Source of the DNA: Ptiloglossa arizonensis
Lineage: Eukaryota; Arthropoda; Insecta; Hymenoptera; Colletidae
Direction: 5' to 3'
NCBI RefSeq assembly: GCF_051014685.1
Contig: NW_027478390.1
Coordinates: 780,501-844,500, forward strand
DNA: 64,000 nucleotides
A model generated the notes under the pieces. The model ran no database searches. It was not told where the DNA came from and worked only from the letters and a program-made list of their open reading frames with translations. Each line of letters begins with the position of its first letter. Position 1 is the stretch's first letter. The translations under genes and the position numbers were made by a program. Positions 1-12,079 of the stretch are shown in pieces.

Positions 1-177
1 ATGGTTGAGAAGACAACAAATTTTACGCGCTTCTGCTGCTCCAAACGCGTGACCAGAAAGGCCTAGTGAAAAAATACACATACCATTGTAATCGGGCGAG
101 TTTCTACTTTCAGGCGCAGCAGGAATTTTTGTGTTTGGTCAATCCGTTCGCGAGATATGGGAGTTTGAAGCTATGAA
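1..177 (+). repeat. Representative satellite monomer (first complete unit)
   Basis: The sequence beginning ATGGTTGAGAAG at position 1 begins again at 178, giving a 177 bp unit. In this register a consensus monomer has the invariant blocks TTCTGCTGCTCC near position 31, GGCCTAGGG near 60, CGTTGTAATCGGGCGAG near 84, the run GGAATTTTTGGG near 122, and CCGTTCGCGAGATATGG near 144. Counting one consensus gives 76 G/C of 177 (~43%). The length is divisible by three (59 codons), so reading frames carry over from monomer to monomer, but stops recur in every frame. There are three short A/T tracts per unit. Confidence 0.95.
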
Positions 178-180
178 ATG

Positions 181-856
181 GTTGAGAAGACAACAAATTT
201 TTGGCACTTTTGCTGCTCCAAACGCATAACCAGAATGGCCTAGGGAAAAAATACCCATACCGTTGTAATCGGGCGAGTTTCTACTTTCAGACTCAACAGG
301 AATTTTTGGGTTTAGTCAATCCGTTCGCGAGATATGGAAGTCTGAAGCTAAGAAATGATTGAGAAGGCAACAAATTTTTCGCACTTCTGCTGCTCCAATC
401 GCTTAACCAGAATGGCCTAGGGAAAAAACACACATACCGTTGTAATCGGGCGAGTTTCTACTTTCAGACGCAACAGGAATATTTGGGTTTGGTCAATCCG
501 TTTGCCTGATATGGGCGTTTGAAGCTAAGAAATGGTTGAGAAGACAACAAATTTTTCGCACTTCTGCTGCTCCAAACGCTTAACCAGAATGGCCTAGGGA
601 AACAATACACATACCGTTGTAATCGTACGAGTTTCTACTTTCAGACGCAGCAGGAATTTTTGGGTTTGGTCATTCCGTTCGCGAGATATGGGAGTTTGAA
701 GCTAAGAAATGGTTGAGAACGCAACAAATTTTTCGCACTTCTGCTGCTCCAAACGCGTAACCAGAATGACCTAGGTAAAAAATACACATACCGTAATAAT
801 CGTATGAGTTTCTAATTTCAGACGCAGCAGGAATTTTTGGGTTTGGTCAATCCGTT
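181..856 (+). repeat. Segmental duplication L1, copy 1 (~676 bp)
   Basis: This stretch matches 2477-3152 at a constant offset of 2,296 bp (13 monomers). Both copies share TTGGCACTTTTGC, the CATAACC variant, the CACACATACC variant and the TTTGCCTGATATGGGCG monomer in the same order. The match ends at the TTTGCCTG/TTCGCGAG difference after 856. A shorter piece of the same series recurs at about 3500-3770 (offset 3,358). Confidence 0.8.
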
Positions 857-2476
857 TGCCTGATATGGGCGTTTGAAGCTAAGAAATGGTTGAGAAGACA
901 ACAAATTTTTCGCACTTCTGCTGCTCCAAACGCTTAACCAGAATGGCCTAGGAAAAAAATACACATACCGTTGTAATCGGGCGAGTTTCTATTACAGACG
1001 CAACAGCAATTTTTGTGTTTGGTCAATCCGTTCGCGAGATATGGGAGTTTGAAGCTAAGAAATGGTTGAGAAGACAACCAATTATTCGCACTTCTGCTGC
1101 TCCAAACGCTTAACCGGAACGGCCTAGGGAAGAATAACCATACCGTTGTAATCGGGCGAGTTTCTACTATCAGACGCAACAGGAATTTTTGGGTTTGGTC
1201 AATCCGTGCGCGAGATATGGGAGTTTCAAGCTAAGAAATGGTTGAGAAGGCAACAAACTTTTCGCCCTTCTGCTGCTCCAAACGCTTAACCAGAATGGCC
1301 TAGGGAAACAATACACATACCATTGTAATCGGGCGAGTTTCTACTTTCAGGCGCAACAGGAATATTTGGGTTTGGTCAATCCGTTTGCCAGATATGGGCG
1401 TTTGAAGCTAAGAAATGGTTGAGAAGACAACAAATTTTTCGCACTTCTGCTGCACCAATCGCTTAACCAGAATGGCCTAGGAAAAAAATACACCTACCGT
1501 TGTAATCGGGCGAGTTTCTATTTCAGACGCATCAGCAATTTTTGGGTTTGGTTAATCCGTTCGCGAGATATGGGAGTTTGAAGCTAAGAAATTGTTGAGA
1601 AGGCAACATATTTTACGCACTTCTGCTGCTCCAAACGCGTGACCAGAATGGCCTAGGGCAAAAATACACATGCCGTTGTAATCGGGCGAGTTTGTAGTTT
1701 CTGACGCGACAGGAATTTTTGGATCTGGCCAATCCGTTCGCGAGATATGGGAGTCTGAAGCTAAGAAATGATTGAGAAGACAACCAATTTTTCGCACTTC
1801 TGCTGCTCCAAACGCTTAACCGGAATGTCCTAAGGAAAATAAACACATACCGTTGTAATCGGGCGAGTTTCTACTTTCAGACGCAACAGGAATTTTTGGG
1901 TTTGGTCAATCCGTTCGCTTGAGATGGGAGTTTGAAGCTAAGAAATGGTTGAGAACACAACAAATTTTTCGCACTTCTGCTGCTCCAAACCCTTAACCAG
2001 AATGGCGCAGGGAAAAAATACACATACCGATGTAATCGGGCGAGTTTCTATTTCAGACGCAACAGCAATTTTTGGGTTTGGTCAATCCGTTCGCGAGATA
2101 TGGGAGTTTGAAGCTAAGAAATGGTTGAGAAGGCAACAAATTTTTCGCACTTCTGCTGCTCCAAACGCTTAACCGGAATGGCCTAGGGAAGAACAACCAT
2201 ACCGTTGTAATCGGGCGAGTTTCTACTTTCAGACTCAACAGGAATTTTTGGGTTTAGTCAATCCGTTCGCGAGATATGGGAGTCTGAAGCTAAGAAATGG
2301 TTGAGAAGACAACCAATTTTTCGCACTTCTGCTGCTCCAAACGCTTAACCGGAATGGCCTAAGGAAAATAAACACATACCGTTGTAATCGGGCGAGTTTC
2401 TACTTTCAGACGCAACTGGAATTTTTGTGTTTGGTCAATCCGTTCGCGAGATATAGGAGTTTGAAGCTAAGAAATG

Positions 2477-3152
2477 GTTGAGAAGGCAACAATTTTTTGG
2501 CACTTTTGCTGCTCCAAACGCATAACCAGAATGGCCTAGGGAAAAAATTCCCATACCGTTGTAATCGGGCGAGTTTCTACTTTCAGACTCAATACGAATT
2601 TTTGGGTTTAGTCAATCCGTTCGCGAGATATGGGAGTCTGAATCTAAGAAATGATTGAGAAGGCAACAAATTTTTCGCACTTCTGCTGCTCCAATCGCTT
2701 AACCAGAATGGCCTAGGGAAAAAACACACATACCGTTGTAATCGGGCGAGTTTCTACTTTCAGACGCAACAGGAATATTTGGGTTTGGTCAATCCGTTTG
2801 CCTGATATGGGCGTTTGAAGCTAAGAAATGGTTGAGAAGACAACAAATTTTTCGCACTTCTGCTGCTCCAAACACTTAACCAGAATGGCCTAGGGAAACA
2901 ATACACATACCGTTGTAATCGTACGAGTTTCTACTTTCAGACGCAGCAGGAATTTTTGGGTTTGGTCATTCAGTTCGCGAGATATGGGAGTTTGAAGCTA
3001 AGAAATGGTTGAGAACACAACAAATTTTTCGCAATTCTGCTGCTCCAAACGCGTAACCAGAATGGCCTAGGTAAAAAATACACATACCGTAATAATCGTA
3101 TGAGTTTCTAATTTCAGACGCAGCAGGAATTTTTGGGTTTGGTCAATCCGTT
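2477..3152 (+). repeat. Segmental duplication L1, copy 2
   Basis: Copy of 181-856 at a 2,296 bp offset with scattered single-base differences, for example CAATACGAATTT against CAACAGGAATTT and GGCCTAGG against GACCTAGG. The same order of unusual monomer variants marks it as a block duplication rather than independent mutation. Confidence 0.8.
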
Positions 3153-3769
3153 CGCGAGATATAGGAGTTTGAAGCTAAGAAATGGTTGAGAAGACAACCA
3201 ATTTTTCGCACTTCTGCTGCTCCAAACGCTTAACCGGAATTGCCTAAGGAAAATATACTCATACCATTGCAATCGGGCGAGTTTCTACTTTCAGACGCAA
3301 CAGGAATTTTTGGGTTTGGTCAATCCGTTCGCTTGAGATGGGAGTTTGAAGCTAAGAAATGGTTGAGAACGCAACAAATTTTTCGCACTTCTGCTGCTCC
3401 AAACGCTTAACCAGAATGGCGCAGGGAAAAAATACACATACCGTTGTAATCGGGCGAGTTTCTACTTTCAGACGCAACAGGAATTTTTGGGTTTGGTCAA
3501 TCCGTGCGCGAGATATGGGAGTTTGAAGCTATGAAATGGTTGAGAAGACAACAAATTTTTGGCACTTTTGCTGCTCCAAACGCATAACCAGAATGGCCTA
3601 GGGAAAAAATACCCATACCGTTGTAATCGGGCGAGTTTCTACTTTCAGACTCAACAGGAATTTTTGGGTTTAGTCAATCCGTTCGCGAGATATGGAAGTC
3701 TGAAGCTAAGAAATGATTGAGAAGGCAACAAAATTTTCGCACTTCTGCTGCTCCAATCGCTTAACCAGA

Positions 3770-4831
3770 ATGGCCTAGGGAAAAAATACACATAGCGTTG
3801 TATTCGGGCGAGTTTCTACTTTCAGACGCAACAGGAATTTTTGGGATTGGCCAATCCATTCTCCGAGATATGGAAGTTTGAAACTAAGAAATGGTTGAGA
3901 ACACAACAAATTTTTCGCACTTCGGCTGCTCCAAACGCTTATCCAGAATGGCCTAGAGAAAAAATACACTTACCGTTGTAATCGGGCGAGTTTCTACTGT
4001 CAGACGCAACAGGAATTTTTGGGATTGGTCAATCCGTTCGCGAGATATGGGAGTTTGAAGCTATGAAATGGTTGAGAAGACAACAAATTTTACGCAATTC
4101 TGCTGCTCCGAACGCTTAACTAGAATGGCTTAGGGAAAAAATACACATTCCGTAGTAATCGTATGAGTTTCTAATTTCAGACGCAGCAGGAATTTTTGGG
4201 TTTGGTCAATCCGTTCGCGAGATATAGAAGTTTGAAGCTAAGAAATGGTTGAGAAGACAACAAATTTTTCGCAATTCTGCTGCTCCAAACGCTTAACCAG
4301 AATGGCCTAGTGAAAAAATACACATAGCGTTGTATTCGGGCGAGTTTCTACTTTCAGACGCAACAGCAATTTTTGGGTTTGGTCAATCCGTTCGCGAGAT
4401 ATGGGAGTTTGAAGCTAAGAAATGGTTGAGAAGACAACAAATTTTTCGCACTTCTGCTGCTCCAAACGCTTAAACAGAATGGACTAGGGAAAAATACACA
4501 TACCCTTGTGATCGGGCGAGTTTCTACTTTCAGACGGAACAGGAATTTTTGGGTTTGGTCAATCCGTTCGCGAGATATAGGAGTTTGAAGCTAAGAAATG
4601 GTTGAGAAGATAACCAATTTTTCGCACTTCTGCTGCTCCAAACGCTTAACCGGAATGGCCTAAGGAAAATATACACATACCATTGTAATCGGGCGAGTTT
4701 CTACTTTCAGACGCAACAGGAATTTTTGGGTTTGGTCAATCCGTTCGCTTGATATGGGAGTTTGAAGCTAAGGAATTGTTGAGAACACAACAAATTTTTC
4801 GCACTTCTGCTGCTCCAAACGCTTAACCAGA
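3770..4831 (+). repeat. 6-monomer tandem duplication, copy 1 (1,062 bp)
   Basis: Six monomers matching 4832-5893 at an offset of 1,062 bp. Shared markers in order: the type A monomer with ATTCTCCGAG, CGGCTGCTCC with TTATCCAG, CTATGAAATGG followed by ACACATTCCGTAGTAATCG, the CATAGCGTTGTATTCGG monomer, and GGACTAGGGAAAAATAC with CCTTGTGATCGGG. Only scattered substitutions separate the copies. Confidence 0.85.
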
Positions 4832-5893
4832 ATGGCCTAGGGAAAAAATACACATAGCGTTGTATTCGGGCGAGTTTCTACTTTCAGACGCAACAGGAAT
4901 TTTTGGGATTGGCCAATCCATTCTCCGAGATATGGGAGTTTGAAACTAAGAAATGGTTGAGAACACAACAAATTTTTCGCACTTCGGCTGCTCCAAACGC
5001 TTATCCAGAATGGCCTAGAGAAAAAATACACTTACCGTTGTAATCGGGCGAGTTTCTACTGTCAGACGCAACAGGAATTTTTGGGATTGGTCAATCCGTT
5101 CGCGAGATATGGGAGTTTGAAGCTATGAAATGGTTGAGAAGACAACAAATTTTACGCAATTCTGCTGCTCCGAACGCTTAACTAGAATGGCTTAGGGAAA
5201 AAATACACATTCCGTAGTAATCGTATGAGTTTCTAATTTCAGACGCAGCAGGAATTTTTGGGTTTGGTCAATCCGTTCGCGAGATATAGAAGTTTGAAGC
5301 TAAGAAATGGTTGAGAAGACAACAAATTTTTCGCACTTCTGCTGCTCCAAACGCTTAACCAGAATGGCCTAGTGAAAAAATACACATAGCGTTGTATTCG
5401 GGCGAGTTTCTACTTTCAGACGCAACAGCAATTTTTGGGTTTGGTCAATCCGTTCGCGAGATATGGGAGTTTGAAGCTAAGAAATGGTTGAGAAGACAAC
5501 AAATTTTTCGCACTTCTGCTGCTCCAAACGCTTAAACAGAATGGACTAGGGAAAAATACACATACCCTTGTGATCGGGCGAGTTTCTACTTTCAGACGGA
5601 ACAGGAATTTTTGGGTTTGGTCAATCCGTTCGCGAGATATAGGAGTTTGAAGCTAAGAAATGGTTGAGAAGACAACCAATTTTTCGCAATTCTGCTGCTC
5701 CAAACGCTTAACCGGAATGGCCTAAGGAAAATATACACATACCATTGTAATCGGGCGAGTTTCTACTTTCAGACGCAACAGGAATTTTTGGGTTTGGTCA
5801 ATCCGTTCGCTTGATATGGGAGTTTGAAGCTAAGAAATGGTTGAGAAGACAACAAATTTTACGCACTTCTGCTGCTCCAAACGCTTAACCGGA
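4832..5893 (+). repeat. 6-monomer tandem duplication, copy 2
   Basis: Near-identical copy of the preceding 1,062 bp. Differences by eye include ATGGGAG against ATGGAAG near 4936, GCACTTC against GCAATTC near 5335, and GACAACC against GATAACC near 5676. The copies part ways near 5850, where this one has AAGAAATGGTTGAGAAGAC and the first has AAGGAATTGTTGAGAACAC. A third partial copy lies at 7720-8700. Confidence 0.85.
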
Positions 5894-6885
5894 ATGGCCT
5901 AAGGAAAATATACACATACCATTGTAATCGGGCGAGTTTCTACTTTCAGACGCAACAGGAATTTTTGGGTTTGGTCAATCCGTTCGCTTGATATGGGAGT
6001 TTGAAGCTAAGAAATGGTTGAGAACACAACAAATTTTTCGCACTTCTGCTGCTCCAAACGCTTAACCAGAATGGCCTAGGGAAAAAATACACATACCGTT
6101 GTAATCGGGCGAGTTTCTACTTTCACACGCAACAGCAATTTTTGGGTTTGGTCAATTCGTTCGCGAGATATGGGAGTTTGAAGCTAAGAAATGGTTGAGA
6201 AGACAACAAATTTTTCGCAGCTCTGCTGCACCAATCGCTTAACCAGAATGGCCTAGGAAAAAATAACCATACCGTTGTAATTGGGCGAGTTTCTACTTTC
6301 AGACTCAACAGGAATTTTTGGGTTTAGTCAATCCGTTCGCGAGATATGGGAGTCTGAAACTAAGAAATGGTTGAGAAGACAACAAATTTTTCGCACTTCT
6401 GCTGCTTCAATCGCTTAACCGGAATGGCCTAGGAAAAAATAACCATACCGTTGTAATTGGGCGAGTTTCTACTTTCAGACTCAACAGGAATTTTTGGGTC
6501 TAGTCAATCCGTTCGCGAGATATGGGAGTCTGAAGCTAAGAAATGGTTGAGAAGACAACAAATTTTTCGCACTTCTGCTGCTCCAATTGCTTAAGCAGAA
6601 TGGCCTAGGGAAAAAATACGCATACCGTTGTAATCGGGCGAGTTTCTACTTTCAGACGCAGCAGGAATTTTTGGGTTTGGACAATGCGTTCGCGAGATAT
6701 GGGAGTTTGAAACTAAGAAATGGTTGAGAAGACAACAAATTTTTCGCAATTCTGCTGCTCCATCCGCTTAACCAGAATGGCCTAGGGAAAAAATACACAT
6801 AGCGTTGTATTCGGGAGAGTTTCTACTTTCAGACGCAACAGGAATTTTTGGGATTGGCCAATCCATTCTCCGAGATATGGGAGTT
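5840..6885 (+). repeat. Segmental duplication M1, copy 1 (~1.05 kb)
   Basis: Matches 8848-9893 at an offset of 3,008 bp (17 monomers). Shared markers: TTTCACACGCAACAGC, CAATTCGTTCGCGAG, GTAATTGGGCGAG, GGGTCTAGTCAATCC, CAATTGCTTAAGCAG, GGACAATGCG and the CATCCGCTTAACC monomer. The match ends inside a type A monomer, where this copy has GAAGCTAAG and the other GAAACTAAG. Confidence 0.8.
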
Positions 6886-7719
6886 TGAAGCTAAGAAATG
6901 GTTGAGAAGACAACAAATTTTTCGCACTTCTGCTGCACCAATAGCTTAACCAGAATGGCCTAGGGAAAAAATACACATACCGTTGTAATCGGGCGAGTTT
7001 CTACTTTCAGACGCAACAGGAATTTTTGGGTTTTTTTAATCCGTTCGCGAGATATGGGAGTTTGAAACTTAGAAATGGTTGAGAAGACAACAAATTTTTC
7101 GCACTTCTGCTGCTCCAATCGCTTAACCGGAATGGCCTAGGAAACAATAACCATACCGTTGTATTCGGGCGAGTTTCTACTTTCAGGCTCAACAGGAATT
7201 TTTGGGTTTAGTCAATCCGTTCGCGAAATATGGGAGTCTGATGCTTAGAAATGGTTGAGAAGACAACAAATTTTTCGCAATTCTGCTGCTCCAATTGCTT
7301 AACCAGAATGGCCTAGGGAAAAAATACGCATACCGTTGAAATCGGGCGAGTTTCTACTTTCAGACGCAGCAGGAATTTTTGGGTTTGGACAATGCGTTCG
7401 CGAGATATGGGAGTTAGAAACTAAGAAATGGTTGAGAAGACAACAAATTTTTCGCACTTCTGCTGCTCCATCCGCTTAACCAGAATGGCCTACGGAAAAA
7501 ATACACATAGCGTTGTATTCGGGCGAGTTTCTACTTTCAGACGCAACAGAAATTTTTGCGATTGGCCAATCCATTCTCCGAGATATGGGAGTTTGAAGCT
7601 AAGAAATGGTTGAGCAGACAACAAATTTTTCCCACTTCTGCTGCTCCAAACGCTTAACCAGAATGGCCTAGGGAAAAAATACACATACCGTTGTAATCGG
7701 GCGAGTTTCTACTTTCAGA

Positions 7720-8700
7720 CGCAACAGCAATTTTTGGGTTTGGTCAATCCGTTCGCGAGATATGGGAGTTTGAAGCTAAGAAATGGTTGAGAAGACAACA
7801 AATTTTTCGCACTTCTGCTGCTCCAAACGCTTAAACAGAATGGACTAGGGAAAAATACACATACCCTTGTGATCGGGCGTGTTTCTACTTTCAGACGGAA
7901 CAGGAATTTTTGGGTTTGGTCAATCCGTTCGCGAGATATAGGAGTTTGAAGCTAAGAAATGGTTGAGAAGACAACCAATTTTTCGCACTTCTGCTGCTCC
8001 AAACGCTTAACCGGAATGGCCTAAGGAAAATATACACATACCATTGTAATCGGGCGAGTTTCTACTTTCAGACGCAACAGGAATTTTTGGGTTTGGTCAA
8101 TCCGTTCGCTTGATATGGGAGTTTGAAGCTAAGGAATTGTTGAGAACACAACAAATTTTTCGCACTTCTGCTGCTCCAAACGCTTAACCAGAATGGCCTA
8201 GGGAAAAAATACACATAGCGTTGTATTCGGGCGAGTTTCTACTTTCAGACGCAACAGGAATTTTTGGGATTGGCCAATCCATTCTCCGAGATATGGGAGT
8301 TTGAAACTAAGAAATGGTTGAGAACACAACAAATTTTTCGCACTTCGGCTGCTCCAAACGCTTAACCAGAATGGCCTAGAGAAAAAATACACATACCGTT
8401 GTAATCGGGCGAGTTTCTACTGTCAGACGCAACAGGAATTTTTGGGATTGGTCAATCCGTTCGCGAGATATGGGAGTTTGAAGCTATGAAATGGTTGAGA
8501 AGACAACAAATTTTACGCAATTCTGCTGCTCCGAACGCTTAACTAGAATGGCTTAGGGAAAAAATACACATTCCGTAGTAATCGTATGAGTTTCTAATTT
8601 CAGACGCAGCAGGAATTTTTGGGTTTGGTCAATCCGTTCGCGAGATATAGAAGTTTGAAGCTAAGAAATGGTTGAGAAGACAACAAATTTTTCGCACTTC
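7720..8700 (+). repeat. Third partial copy of the 6-monomer unit
   Basis: This interval matches 4360-5340 at an offset of about 3,361 bp (19 monomers). It includes the GGACTAGGGAAAAATAC and CCTTGTGATCGGG monomer, the TTCGCTTGATATGGG monomer, a type A monomer and the ACACATTCCGTAGTAATCG monomer. It starts inside the unit relative to the tandem pair, so it is a shifted copy. Confidence 0.75.
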
Positions 8701-8847
8701 TGCTGCTCCAAACGCTTAACCAGAATGGCCTAGGGAAAAAATACACATACCGTTGTAATCGGGCGAGTTACTGCTTTCAGGCGCAACAGGAATTTTTGGG
8801 TTTGGTCAATCCGATCACGAGATATGGCAGTTTGAAGCTAAGAAATG

Positions 8848-9893
8848 GTTGAGAAGACAACAAATTTTACGCACCTCTGCTGCTCCAAACGCTTAACCGG
8901 AATGGCCTAAGGAAGATATACACATACCATTGTAATCGGGCGAGTCTCTACTTTCAGACGCAACAGGAATTTTTGGGTTTGGTCAATCCGTTCGCTTGAT
9001 ATGGGAGTTTGAAGCTAAGAAATGGTTGAGAACACAACAAATTTTTCGCACTTCTGCTGCTCCAAACGCTTAACCAGAATGGCCTAGGGAAAAAATACAC
9101 ATACCGTTGTAATCGGGCGAGTTTCTACTTTCACACGCAACAGCAATTTTTGGGTTTGGTCAATTCGTTCGCGAGATATGGGAGTTTGAAGCTAAGAAAT
9201 GGTTGAGAAGACAACAAATTTTTCGCAGTTCTGCTGCACCAATCGCTTAACCAGAATGGCCTAGGAAAAAATAACCATACCGTTGTAATTGGGCGAGTTT
9301 CTACTTTCAGACTCAACAGGAATTTTTGGGTTTAGTCAATCCGTTCGCGAGATATGGGAGTCTGAAACTAAGAAATGGTTGAGAAGACAACAAATTTTTC
9401 GCACTTCTGCTGCTTCAATCGCTTAACCGGAATGGCCTAGGAAAAAATAACCATACCGTTGTAATTGGGCGAGTTTCTACTTTCAGACTCAACAGGAATT
9501 TTTGGGTCTAGTCAATCCGTTCGCGAGATATGGGAGTCTGAAGCTAAGAAATGGTTGAGACGACAACAAATTTTTCGCACTTCTGCTGCTCCAATTGCTT
9601 AAGCAGAATGGCCTAGGGAAAAAATACGCATACCGTTGTAATCGGGCGAGTTTCTACTTTCAGACGCAGCAGGAATTTTTGGTTTTGGACAATGCGTTCG
9701 CGAGATATGGGAGTTTGAAACTAAGAAATGGTTGAGAAGACAACAAATTTTTCGCAATTCTGCTGCTCCATCCGCTTAACCAGAATGGCCTAGGGAAAAA
9801 ATACACATAGCGTTGTATTCGGGAGAGTTTCTACTTTCAGACGCAACAGGAATTTTTGGGATTGGCCAATCCATTCTCCGAGATATGGGAGTT
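8848..9893 (+). repeat. Segmental duplication M1, copy 2
   Basis: Copy of 5840-6885 with a few substitutions, such as GACGACAAC against GAAGACAAC near 9560 and TTGGTTTTGG against TTGGGTTTGG near 9680. Together with 7720-8700 it shows that most of 4.4-6.9 kb was copied as a block into 7.7-9.9 kb. Confidence 0.8.
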
Positions 9894-10269
9894 TGAAACT
9901 AAGAAATGGTTGAGAACACAACAAATTTTTCGCACTTCGGCTGCTCCAAACGCTTAACCAGAATGGCCTAGAGAAAAAATACACATACCGTTGTAATCGG
10001 GCGTGTTACTGCTTTCAGGCGCAACAGGAATTTTTGGGTTTGGTCAATCCGATCACGAGATATGGGAGTTTGAAGCTAAGAAATGGTTGAGAAGACAACA
10101 AATTTTACGCAATTCTGCTGCTCCAAACGCTTAACCGGAATGGCCTAAGGAAAAGATACACATACCACTGTAATCGGGCTAGTTTCTACTTTCAGACGCA
10201 ACAGGAATTTTTGGGATTGGCCAATCCATTCTCCGAGATATGGGAGTTTGAAACTAAGAAATGGTTGAG

Positions 10270-11675
10270 AACACAACAAATTTTTCGCACTTCTACTGCA
10301 CCAATCGCTTAACCAGAATGGCCTAGGGAAAAAATACACATACCGTTGTAATCGGGCGAGTTTCTACTTTCAGACGCAACAGGAATTTGTGGGTTTTGTT
10401 AATCCGTTCGCGAGATATGGGAGTTTGAAACTAAGAAATGGTTGAGAAGACAACAAATTTTTCGCACTTCTGCTGCTCCATCGGCTTAACCAGAATGGCC
10501 TAGGGAAAAAATACACATAGCGTTGTATTCGGGCGAGTTTCTACTTTCAGACGCAACAGGAATTTTTGGGATTGGCCAATCCATTCTCCGAGATATGGGA
10601 GTTTGAAACTAAGAAATGGTTTAGAACACAACAAATTTTTCGCACTTCGGCTGCTCCAAACGCTTAACCAGAATGGCCTAGAGAAAAAATACACATACCG
10701 TTGTAATCGGGCGAGTTTCTACTGTCAGACGCAACAGGAATTTTTGGGTTTGGACAATCCGTTCGCGAGATATAGAAGTTTGAAGCTAAGAAATGGTTGA
10801 GAAGACAACAAATTTTTCGCACTTCTGCTGCTCCAAACGCTTAACCAGAATGGCCTGGGGAAAAAATACACATACCGTTGTAATCGGGCGAGTTACTGCA
10901 TTAAGGCGCAACAGGAATTTTTGGGTTTGGTCAATCCGATCACGAGATATGGGAGTTTGAAGCTAAGAAATGGTTGAGAAGACAACAAATTTTACGCACT
11001 TCTGCTGCTCCAAACGCTTAACAGGAATGGCCTAGGGAAAAACAACCATACCGTTGTAATCGGGCGAGTTTCTACTGTCAGACGCAACAAGAATTTTTGG
11101 GTTTGGTCAATCCGTTCGCTAGATATGGGAGTTTGAAGCTAAGAAATGGTTGAGAAGGCAACAAATTTTGCGCGCTTCTGCTGCTCCAAACGCGTGACGA
11201 GGCAGGCCTAGGGAGAAAATACACATACCGTTGTAATCGGGCGAGTTTCTACTGTCAGACGCAACAGGAATTTTTGGGTTTGGTCAATCCGTTCGCGAGA
11301 TATGGGAGTCTGAAGCTAAGAAATGGTTGAGAAGACAACAAATTTTTCGCACTTCTGCTGCTCCAACCGCTTAACCAGAATGGCCTAGGGAAAAAATATA
11401 CATACCGTTGTAATCGTACGAGTTTCTACTTTCAGACGCACCAGGAATTTTTGGGTTAGGTCAATCCGTTCGCGAGATATGGGAGTTTGAAGCTAAGAAA
11501 TGGTTGAGAAGGCAACAAACTTTTCGCTCTTCTGCTGCTCCAACCGCTTAACCAGAATGGCCTAGGGAAAAAATTCACATAGCGTTCTATTCGGTCGAGT
11601 TTCTAATTTCAGACGCAACAGGAATTTTTGGGATTGGCCAATCCATTCTCCGAGATATGGGAGTTTGAAACTAAG
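10270..11675 (+). repeat. Segmental duplication M2, copy 1 (~1.4 kb, 8 monomers)
   Basis: Matches 18421-19826 at a constant offset of 8,151 bp (46 monomers). Shared rare variants in order: CTTCTACTGCACC, GGAATTTGTGGGTTTTG, CATCGGCTTAACC, ATGGTTTAGAACAC, ATATAGAAGTTTG, the AGTTACTGCATT monomer, TTAACAGGAATGG, a GCGTGACGAGRCAGGCC monomer (R = G here) and GCACCAGGAATTT. The far edge is inside a type A monomer near 11675. Confidence 0.8.
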
Positions 11676-12079
11676 AAATGGTTGAGAAGACAACCAATTT
11701 TTCGCACTTCTGCTGCTCCAAACGCTTAACCGGAATGGCCTAAGGAAAATATACACATACCATTGTAATCGGGCGAGTTTCTACTTTCAGACGCAACAGG
11801 AATTTTTGGGTTTGGTCAATCCGTTCGCTTGATATGGGAGTTTGAAACTAAGAAATGGTTGAGAAGACAACCAATTTTTCGCACTTCTGCTGCTCCAAAC
11901 GCTTAACCAGAATGGTCTAGGGAAAAAATACACATACCGTTGTAATCGGGCGAGTTTCTATTTCAGACGCAACAGCAATTTTTGGGTTTGGTCAATCCGT
12001 TCGCGAGATATGGGAGTTTGAAGCTAAGAAATGGTTGAGAAGACAACAAATTTTACGCACTTCTGCTGCTCCAAACGCT

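Larger units (their letters stand above)
1..3769 (+). repeat. Heterogeneous left block of diverged monomers
   Basis: About 21 monomers that differ from one another more than those in later blocks. Private variants include TTTGCCTGATATGGGCG (near 499, 853, 2795), TTGGCACTTTTGC (201, 2497, 3559) and GGCGCAGGG in place of GGCCTAGGG. No type A (178 bp) monomer is visible here. No short uniform higher-order period spans the block; instead there are dispersed older segmental copies. Nothing other than satellite sequence is present. Confidence 0.85.

Noticed and set aside
71..100. Second CENP-B-box-like site around ACCGTTGTAATCGGG
   Set aside because: The right half (ANNCGGG) fits, but the left half reads ACCG rather than TTCG, leaving two mismatches among nine fixed bases. 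That is too weak to report as a site.
1..177. Phased A-tract curvature within the monomer
   Set aside because: A/T tracts centre near positions 22, 72 and 127, giving spacings of about 50, 55 and 72 bp. These are not consistent multiples of the helical repeat, so I do not claim designed curvature.
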